From Amoebophrya sp. AT5.2 (taxonomy: Eukaryota; Sar; Dinophyceae; Syndiniales; Amoebophryaceae): 14,085 bases of DNA. Made by a program: the position numbers and the translations under genes. Below are positions 8,369 through 14,085 of the stretch, one piece after another (position 1 is the stretch's first letter; each line of letters starts with the position of its first letter). The notes beneath the pieces were generated by a model that worked only from the letters and a program-made list of their open reading frames with translations, ran no database searches and was not told where the DNA came from. The stretch lies in assembly GCA_005223375.1 (NCBI GenBank), contig RXOD01005436.1:1-14085 (forward strand). The letters run 5' to 3'.

Positions 8369-9556
8369 TCATGCTGTGTTCACAGGCTTTCTCTTGCAGC
8401 CTCTCTCATGAGTTTCGAGGCGCCTTAGCCTGAGCGTGAGACCATGACTCATCTCCCACCTTCCCTCATCATCGCCCACCTGCTCCTCTACCGCTTTGCA
8501 TTTTCTGCATCTGGCCACTTCCACTCCCTCTCCATTCCAGTAGGTCGTCTCCTCCGGTAGGCGGACCTCCATGCACACCGCGTCAGAGCCGCCGAAGTAT
8601 CGTCCCGTCGAATTGTTCCACTGGTGCTGCTCTGGCCGATACTTGTCCAGCAGGTCCGGCCACTCGTCCTTCGCCCGGTAGTCTGGACCTTTGACCTGGT
8701 AGATCCACGTGTACGCACTCCGCGCATGCGCCTCGTGATGCGCCTGCATTGCACCCGCCGTCGTCGTGAGTGTTTTCCTACACGCGGCGCAGTAGTATTC
8801 CGCGTGGTTAGCTCCCCGGACTGCCCCTCGCTTCGGCTGGATTGCCCCCTCGCATCGTGCGAGGATCTGGTCCCGGTATCGCTCCTCCCACCTTCTCGCT
8901 TTTTCATCCGCTTCTTCTCGCATCCGCCTTCGCACCCCCTCTTCCCCGTGTGGACCCCGGCATGCGTGAGCGGCGCGTAAGTGTTGACCCATTGCTGGGG
9001 TAGTCTTCATTTCGGCAACCGGATCGCATCGAGCACCCACTTCAGCTCCCCCCACCATCTGCGAGCAAATTTGGCACGTCGGTCCCCAGACGAACTTTTC
9101 CGCCCCCGTCAGCAGCCCTTTAAAATCAAGATCAACATATGCCGCGTCCCTTCCCATTTCGTTTGCTTCCACCCTTTGCTTGCGCCTTGTCGTGTCGGTC
9201 TTCTTGTCTCCAAAGTAGCGAATCGTGAGCCTGTCTGCCGCTTCTTCGTCCTCCTCTTGATTTCCCCTAGACCAATCTGCTACCGTGTCTAGTACATATC
9301 TCCTCCTGGTAAGGGCGTAAAAGGCCTTCTTGTTGGCTGCGTACCGCTTTACTCCCCCCTCGTCACCGTGCTCCTCTCGAAGCTGCCCCAGAGACGCGGA
9401 CAAGAAGTGGACCAACTCACCCGGCGCCCCGCAGCTCCTCATGTGCTCGTTGAAGGAGGAGAGGACGTCCGGCACCCTGCGCGCCCTTGTCTCGTTATAA
9501 TCTATTGCATCATGTACATCATGTCCGTCGAGAATAAAGAAAAGGATGCGCAGCAT
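8369..9556 (-). CDS. Unrecognised protein with three zinc-finger-like modules
   Basis: An intronless frame of 395 residues. The ATG at 9556-9554 is preceded nine bases upstream by an in-frame TAA, so the start is firm. Three Cys/His modules are visible in the C-terminal two thirds: C161-x2-C164 with H192 and H197 (C2H2-like); C256-x2-C259 with H273 or H274 and H277 (YYCAACRKTLTTTAGAMQAH); and C350-x2-C353 with H383-x3-C387 (C2HC-like). Between modules 1 and 2 is a charged, probably helical segment (RRRMREEADEKARRWEERYR). The N-terminal part has no recognised domain, and I see no signal peptide or membrane segment beyond the short hydrophobic start MLRILFFIL. A nucleic-acid-binding role is a reasonable guess from the fingers only. 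The spacing resembles degenerate C2H2 or BED fingers, so a domesticated mobile-element protein is an alternative, but no transposase catalytic domain or terminal repeat is seen. Confidence 0.72.
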   Translation of the reverse strand: MLRILFFILDGHDVHDAIDYNETRARRVPDVLSSFNEHMRSCGAPGELVHFLSASLGQLREEHGDEGGVKRYAANKKAFYALTRRRYVLDTVADWSRGNQEEDEEAADRLTIRYFGDKKTDTTRRKQRVEANEMGRDAAYVDLDFKGLLTGAEKFVWGPTCQICSQMVGGAEVGARCDPVAEMKTTPAMGQHLRAAHACRGPHGEEGVRRRMREEADEKARRWEERYRDQILARCEGAIQPKRGAVRGANHAEYYCAACRKTLTTTAGAMQAHHEAHARSAYTWIYQVKGPDYRAKDEWPDLLDKYRPEQHQWNNSTGRYFGGSDAVCMEVRLPEETTYWNGEGVEVARCRKCKAVEEQVGDDEGRWEMSHGLTLRLRRLETHERGCKRKPVNTA

Positions 9557-10927
9557 GCGGCATTAAGCTGATCGCGCCAGGCGCACGCAAGTCAGATCCT
9601 CAGGAGTCCGTATGTCTATAGTCGAAGTGGGTACTAAGTAAATGCGAACGCAGACGAGATTCTACTTGTAGGCACTATGTCAGGGGGGAAGTGCGGGCGC
9701 CGAACCTCGCGAACGTTACGCCAACGGTAAGATCTAAGCGTAAGCGTAAGCGTAACAGCTACTTATATGTATTTCATGTTCGCAAGTGTTTCTTCGACGT
9801 GTGTCTGTTTTTGTAGTTGTACGGCCTCAAAAACGCCGCCCCTTCTTACTTTCGCTTTTGATCGAAAAGAATCCGCTTCTTTGCTTCGCACGCGCAACCT
9901 TCGCTTTCTACTGCTCTCATGGTCATGTTGCGCTCGCATTGGCAAATGGAAATGATTGCGTTGAGAGATGATTCGCATCCGTGTGGTCCTCGATCTGTCG
10001 TGACTAAAAATAATATCACCGAAGCAAATGTTGAAACGCCCAGCGGCATGATCAGACAAAATGAGACCACCTGGCGTAGATGGCTTCCCAGTGCTCATAT
10101 GAAATGGAGTGCGCAACACGTCCGCGAGTACTTAACGACGGTGGCTGACACTCACACTGGTAGAGGAGGGGTGTTGCTGTTTGTCGGCGAGGATTATACG
10201 GCGCGAACAAAGGGCCGCGATCCTGCGGTTGCGGAGAGTGTTTTCTGGTCGCAGCAAACAAACTCGGCCGTCGGGCCAGGGCGTCCCGCTGCAAAAGCAA
10301 TGTCAATGGCAGCTCTTCTGTGGAGCGGGCGGGTAATCTGCTGCTCGTCCTTCGCGTTCGCCTTGGTAAAAAAGTAAAAAGGTCAAGTTGATGGCGGACC
10401 GGCGGCGGAACGAGTCCGTCGCCTGTGTGGAGGCGGCCACACGGCGCCATATGAAAATAAAAAAAACCTGACATCTTCTACTTCTTTTAGTTTTACCTCA
10501 ACGAACTAGAACTACAGCGCTAGCTACACTCTACTTCACGATATTTTTACACCAGATTGTTTGAAGAATCATCGGCCCACGTCCACCTCCCTGGTCAAAA
10601 TAAATTCCTTAACGCTTGCACACGTGCATTCTTTCACTCATTCATTCTTCATTAGCATTTTGCCTGTGGCGCTTGTACACGTCGATATGTAAAAATCGAA
10701 AAGAATAGACTTCTTGGCATTTGCAGGTGCGACTAGCTGAGCCCCTCCGGACACGATACTTACATCGAAAAACATAGTTTTGGCAGTCAGCCTAGCCGTA
10801 GCGATGCATAACCTATAGTAGGCATTAAAATGACCGATTTACTTCGCCGAAAATCCCACCCCCGCGCCCGCCGCAACCAGAAATATAAGCTCAACCTGGA
10901 AGTCAGCAAAATTACGTACTCCACGCC
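9557..10927. other. 1.4-kb spacer, mostly without recognisable content
   Basis: It lies upstream of the zinc-finger gene and downstream of the WSC/PAN-like gene. A plus-strand frame at 9919-10377 (152 residues) and a minus-strand frame at 10474-10052 (140 residues) overlap on opposite strands. Neither has a recognisable domain; the plus one would be the only gene on that strand. Both are probably chance frames in a locally GC-richer patch (about 10060-10450). The flanks are AT-rich. A three-copy hexamer repeat is at 9735-9755. No tRNA or spliced-leader sequence was found. Confidence 0.5.
9735..9755. repeat. Three tandem TAAGCG hexamers
   Basis: TAAGCG repeats at 9735, 9741 and 9747, followed by TAA. 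This is a short simple repeat in spacer DNA. It is too short to be called telomeric or functional. Confidence 0.9.
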
Positions 10928-11026
10928 CTAGTTCAGCAGCTCCTCGTTCTCCACCCCATGCCTCACCAGCGCCGTTCTCCATCTCTTCCTAAAGACGAAG
11001 ACAGCGCCAACCTCCGAGTTCTCCAC
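10928..11026 (-). other. Protein-like out-of-frame segment after the WSC/PAN gene stop
   Basis: Right after the TGA at 11033-11031, the +1 frame reads VENSEVGAVFVFRKRWRTAL then VRHGVENEELLN and stops at TAG 10930-10928. The composition is coding-like. It could be the true C-terminus, reached either by a further GT-AG intron (for example 11129-11027, whose donor and acceptor are both followed by GTGGA) or by a one-base sequence error. Otherwise it is 3' UTR. Confidence 0.35.
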
Positions 11027-11030
11027 CTGC

Positions 11031-12976
11031 TCACAGGTTCGTAGAGATCGCCTCGATGGCCGCGGCCCTCGTGTCCGCGACGGCCTCCGTCAGGGCGTCC
11101 GCGTCCGCGATCTTCGTGCTGCCATCCACCGCACTGTCGACCAGATACGCCATCGCGTCCGCCACGAATTTGGCCAACTTCTGCACCTTTTTCTCTTGCG
11201 CGGCGTAGTCTGGATAAGGTTCCATACAATCAGATGTAGTAGTTGGGCGACCATGTTGCTCCATCCAACTTCTTGCTCTTTCAAACTCATTTAATAAAAT
11301 CATACGCTCTAGTACTCCTGCTTCGGCAGCTCATCCAAGCATACATCCATGTAGTTGTAAGTACGGCAAAAGTAAATCGCTTGCGTAGTTCTCGTTTGGA
11401 AATTCATCAGCGTGCTCCGTATGAAGAAAATGATATCGCGGCACCTGGTGCTGGTTTCTTGCAGAGCACGAAGTTGGCTTTCGGTCGCGCCGCCTTTTCC
11501 GCATCCTCATCGATCGGCGACGTGAGCAGCTTACAAAACTCGCCGTTCGTTTCGATGCCGACGCAGTCGCCATTCGTGTGGCAGTCGGCCACGCAGTCAG
11601 CCGCGTTAAGAGGTTGCAAGGGCTCGGCAGGCGGGTTGCCGACGTAAGGCCCTCCCGTCCGCACGATCTCGGCGTACGGCGCGGGGCAGCCCCCTTCGTA
11701 GGTCTTCATCCAGATGCTGGAGCCCCCCACATAGTCACCCCACAGAAGTTCGCTAGGGTACTTGTTCTCGGTCGGATTGCTCGGCGGGATGGCCTTGTCG
11801 AGTTTGTCGGTGCAACTGCACCAAGCCGTCCATTGGACGGCGAAAAAGACGTACGGGGCCGCACCGAACTCGGCAGCGCTGCCAGACCCAATGACGTAAT
11901 TGTACTGCGAGGGGTCCTGACATTGCTCGGAACACGTGTCCAGCATCTTGTAGCTGTTCCATACGGCAGCGCCGTACTGCTTAAAGGCCGTGGTTTGGCG
12001 TTGGCCATCTTCCAGCGCTGTCTTTCCGTCGTCGAACGTGCCCACGAACGTAAACTTTACTCCAAGTCCCGAGTCGCACGTGTCGCCGGGTGCGATCGAC
12101 GTGGCTGAGACGTGAGAGAGAGATTCCATACAATCAGATCGATGTAGTAATAGCAGTCGTGCGGAAACATATTAAGTAAGCATGCTTCTTCATTACATCA
12201 GCTTCTTGCTCTACTTTCAAAGTTTGTATTTGTTCCGTCGAAAGAAATGACATCTCGGGGGCACCTGGTTTCTTGCAGAGCACGAAGTTGGCTTTTGGTC
12301 GCGCCGCCTGTTCCGCATTCTCATCGATGGGCGACGTGAGCAGCTTACAGAACTCGCCGTTCGTTTCGATGCCGTAGCACCCGCACTTCGCGTCGCAGTC
12401 GGCCACGCAGCCAGCCGCGTCAAGACCTTGCAAGGGGTCGGCGGGCGGGTTGCCGACGTAAGGCCCTCCCGTCCGCACGATCTCGTCGTACGGCGCGGGG
12501 CAGCCTCCTTCGTAGGTCTTCATCCAGATGCTGGAGCCCCCCGCATAATCACCCCACAGAAGTTCGCTAGGGTACTTGTTCTCGGTCGGATTGCTCGGCG
12601 GGATGGCCTTGTCGAGTTTGTCGGTGCAACTGCACCAAGCCGTCCATTGGACGGCGAAAAAGACGTACGGGGCCGCACCGAAATCGGCAGCGCTGCCAGA
12701 CCCAATGACGTAATTGTACTGCGAGGGGTCCTGGCATTGCTCGTAACACGTGTCCAGCATCTTGTTGCTGCTCCATACGGCACCACCGTACTGCCTAAAC
12801 GCCGTGGTTTGGCGTTGGCCATCTTCCAGCGCTGTCTCTCCGTCGTCGAACGTGCCCACGAACGTAAACTTTACTCCATCGCCCGATTCGTACGTGTCGC
12901 CGGGCGCGATCGACGTAGCTGAGACTCTAGTCTCTGTGGAGGAGAACAGGAACAGGAAGGCGGAAAAATGCTTCAT
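11031..12976 (-). CDS. Putative secreted protein with two tandem cysteine-rich WSC/PAN-like domains (three exons)
   Basis: Exons 12976-12265, 12104-11445 and 11209-11031 join in frame (all phase 1, GT-AG, introns of 160 and 235 bases) into 516 residues. Residues 1-19 look like a signal peptide (MKHFSAFLFLFSSTETRVSA). Domain A (about 20-237) and domain B (about 238-457) are near copies. Each has a first half resembling WSC (FTFVGTFDDG, DTC-x3-C, then FFAVQWTAWCSC) and a second half resembling PAN/apple (GGCPAPY, a C-x3-C cluster, then GIETNGEFCKLL), with 11 cysteines per domain. The last exon adds a helical tail (YAAQEKKVQKLAKFVADAMA) with no membrane anchor. Such domains bind carbohydrate or protein, so extracellular adhesion or cell-surface binding is an inference. 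The alternative is two separate genes: read without splicing, A ends as a 280-residue and B as a 240-residue protein, but B would lack a signal peptide and its apparent start lies in sequence that is intron in the spliced model. The 3' end is uncertain (see the out-of-frame segment at 10928-11026). Confidence 0.72.
11210..11444 (-). other. Intron between domain B and the C-terminal exon
   Basis: Donor CCAG|GTGCCG, acceptor CCTTATCCAG. At 235 bases it is longer than its sister intron (160) but carries the same TTTGAAAG...AGCAAGAAG region and the same 16-mer before the acceptor. Unspliced, the frame stops within the intron at 11407. Confidence 0.72.
11445..12104 (-). repeat. Domain B copy of the tandem exon duplication
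   Basis: 660 bases matching the domain A segment 12918-12265 (654 bases). By eye the encoded domains differ at 24 of about 218 aligned positions, and a run of roughly 60 residues from YNYVIGSGSAA to LLWGDY differs at only one. B has two extra codons (AP) just before its donor. Partner: 12265-12918. Confidence 0.93.
12105..12264 (-). other. Intron between domains A and B, homologous to the following intron
   Basis: Donor CCAG|GTGCCC, acceptor TCTCTCTCACGTCTCAG with a clear pyrimidine tract. It shares with the next intron (11444-11210) a sequence around GCAAGAAG and the 16-mer ATCTGATTGTATGGAA (plus strand 12124-12139 and 11220-11235) lying just before the acceptor. Exon and intron were therefore duplicated as a unit. 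Confidence 0.75.
12265..12918 (-). repeat. Domain A copy of the tandem exon duplication
   Basis: This is the part of exon 1 homologous to exon 2, starting at the same TCTCAG that serves as the acceptor of exon 2. In copy A that TCTCAG is read as coding sequence straight through from the signal peptide. Partner: 11445-12104. Confidence 0.93.
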
Positions 12977-13667
12977 TTTCGCTTTGCTGGCTAAAGAAAC
13001 AACTTAAACCGGAAACGGTGTAAAACAAAAGAAGAAGTAGAAGTCCGCGCTCCTTTTCGCTTTCTCCCTTGCAAAATCAAATCCAACAATGCTGTCAAAA
13101 GTAGTTGTAGCTCTAGGTTTTTGATTTCCAACCATATGAATATAAAGAAAAAGACGTCGACGTGGTCGTGCGTTTTCGTTTTTGCCGCTCCGTTTGTCGC
13201 TCGGCGGCCACGCGAAAGAAGTAGACTTGTTCCTATTCATTTTTTTTAGCTCGTCGTCGTTGGCGCTGTCGCTCATTGTTCCCCCTCGTCTCGTCGTCGT
13301 CCCCTCATCTGGTACTGGTACCATATCTATGATTCATTTAATTCTTTAGTACTACTTGTTCTAGTAGAAATAATATGTATGTGTATCATGATTGTTCATC
13401 CCGGCCGCGGAGCTAAAGTTATAATGTACGCATCTTCCAGGAGTTCCATGATACTAGAAGCGCTGCAGCCCAGATTTTCCAAATCCAATTATCACTTTCG
13501 TCCTCCTGAAGTCTTCAGCTACAAGAACTTCGCGAGCAGCATGAACACTTTTGCTCCTCGTCATGATCGTTTTCTTCATCAATCAGTGGGGCCATTCGAC
13601 GGCTCCTCCATGGATCGCCTGCCTCAGATTCAGATTCAAGTTCAACTACAGCAGAGCTCGTAAATTT
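12977..13667. other. Spacer upstream of the WSC/PAN-like gene
   Basis: 690 bases that should carry the promoter and leader of the WSC/PAN-like gene and the 3' UTR of the right-edge gene. A minus-strand frame at 13324-13004 (106 residues, with a hydrophilic stretch MSDSANDDELKKMNRNKSTS) ends 27 bases before the downstream ATG. It has no recognised domain, turns Phe-rich at its end, and is more likely leader sequence than a gene. Nothing else is supported. Confidence 0.4.
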
Positions 13668-14085
13668 TTACAAGAACCCCTTCCCTTCCGGCAGCTGATC
13701 ATATGCCTCTTGTCTCGTGATGCTCGCTGCCTTTGTTTCCGGGCCCCACTTCACCTTTACGCAAGTCAAAGGCATTCCCGGCTGCACGTCCTGATCCACG
13801 CTCTTCCGCAGCAAAGCGTTGTCCGTTTCCACCCGAGGCAGCTTCACGCTCTGGTAGTTTCTCTTCAGCGAGGGCAACGGGGTCGGGTAGATGCTCGTCT
13901 CCAGGTCGCTCGGTTTCGGGACGAAAAAGCGCGGGGCGAAAGAAGTAGTAGTAGAGGAGTGGGACGAGTGGCCGCCGCCGTTCTGGTGGGAGCCACGTAG
14001 CAGCTCTCGTCCAACGTGGAGATCACCACGTTGGACGAAAGGTGCCGTCGTGACGAGCTGCGCGTGCTCGTTGTCGCCGCCGATT
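13668..14085 (-). CDS. 3' end of an unrecognised gene, cut by the right edge
   Basis: The frame is open from the right edge to a TAA at 13670-13668, about 138 residues. The last 80 or so look coding (PKPSDLETSIYPTPLPSLKR ... MPLTCVKVKWGPETKAAS ... EAYDQLPEGKGFL). Residues before that are low-complexity (GGGHSSHSSTTTS, from a short CTA/CTT run), so the upstream part may belong to another frame or contain a splice junction: the +1 frame near 14015-13985 also looks protein-like (NVVISTLDESCYVAP). There is no ATG in the visible frame, consistent with a start beyond the edge. No family is recognised. Confidence 0.55.
   Translation of the reverse strand, partial: IGGDNEHAQLVTTAPFVQRGDLHVGRELLRGSHQNGGGHSSHSSTTTSFAPRFFVPKPSDLETSIYPTPLPSLKRNYQSVKLPRVETDNALLRKSVDQDVQPGMPLTCVKVKWGPETKAASITRQEAYDQLPEGKGFL
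14007..14038. repeat. Perfect 13-bp inverted repeat with 6-base loop
   Basis: TCGTCCAACGTGG (14007-14019), loop AGATCA, then CCACGTTGGACGA (14026-14038). All 13 pairs match. It lies in the open frame of the right-edge gene, so it is either coding or inside an unrecognised intron. Confidence 0.9.

Noticed and set aside
9919..10377. Plus-strand 152-residue frame in the spacer as a gene
   Set aside because: It has no domain, no coding-like composition over its full length, overlaps a similar-length frame on the other strand, and runs against the gene direction of the whole window.
11578..12922. Matching plus-strand open frames of 176 and 164 residues opposite the two tandem domains
   Set aside because: Their similarity to each other is explained by the exon duplication on the other strand, and they contain no domain of their own.
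11407..12976. Two independent tandem genes instead of one split gene
   Set aside because: Possible but less likely: the second would lack a signal peptide and start inside a sequence with a good pyrimidine tract and AG acceptor, and all splice junctions keep frame at phase 1.
1..14085. tRNA, rRNA, spliced-leader RNA, CRISPR array or prophage-type elements
   Set aside because: I looked for a tRNA T-loop, the dinoflagellate spliced-leader core and direct-repeat arrays on both strands and found no convincing match; partial matches lay inside coding sequence.

Overview
The window looks like nuclear DNA from a protist, not a prokaryote. It holds split eukaryotic genes with GT-AG introns, subunits of the nuclear general transcription factor TFIIH, and a eukaryotic type-II glutamine synthetase. 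Every gene I can support lies on the minus strand, with GC-rich exons separated by AT-richer introns and spacers. One-directional gene order, long intronless genes beside short-intron genes, and introns flanked by short direct repeats would fit a dinoflagellate-lineage alveolate (for example a syndinian). That placement is inference, and no spliced-leader or rRNA sequence was seen to confirm it.

Layout by coordinate (transcription runs right to left): (1) 1-163, probable first exon of a gene running off the left edge; (2) 164-863, spacer; (3) 864-4034, one uninterrupted 1056-residue reading frame in which a complete p44/Ssl1-like TFIIH subunit is followed in frame by a complete p34/Tfb4-like subunit; (4) 4035-6378, about 2.3 kb of spacer with a perfect 22-bp tandem duplication and a few weak candidate ORFs; (5) 6379-8088, glutamine synthetase in four exons, 381 residues; (6) 8369-9556, a 395-residue intronless protein with three zinc-finger-like modules and no recognised family; (7) 9557-10927, spacer with a short hexamer repeat and one doubtful plus-strand ORF; (8) 11031-12976, best read as a single secreted-protein gene of three exons whose first two exons carry tandem, about 89% identical cysteine-rich WSC/PAN-like domains; (9) 13668-14085, the 3' end of an unrecognised gene entering from the right edge.

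The most notable item is the p44-p34 fusion. In known TFIIH, the C-terminal C4C4 RING of p44 binds the vWA domain of p34. Here those two surfaces sit next to each other in one chain, joined by a linker of about 50 residues whose DNA contains a near-perfect 19-bp inverted repeat. The genes in the window do not form an obvious pathway: transcription/repair, nitrogen assimilation, a putative nucleic-acid-binding protein and a putative secreted adhesive protein are simply neighbours on the same strand.
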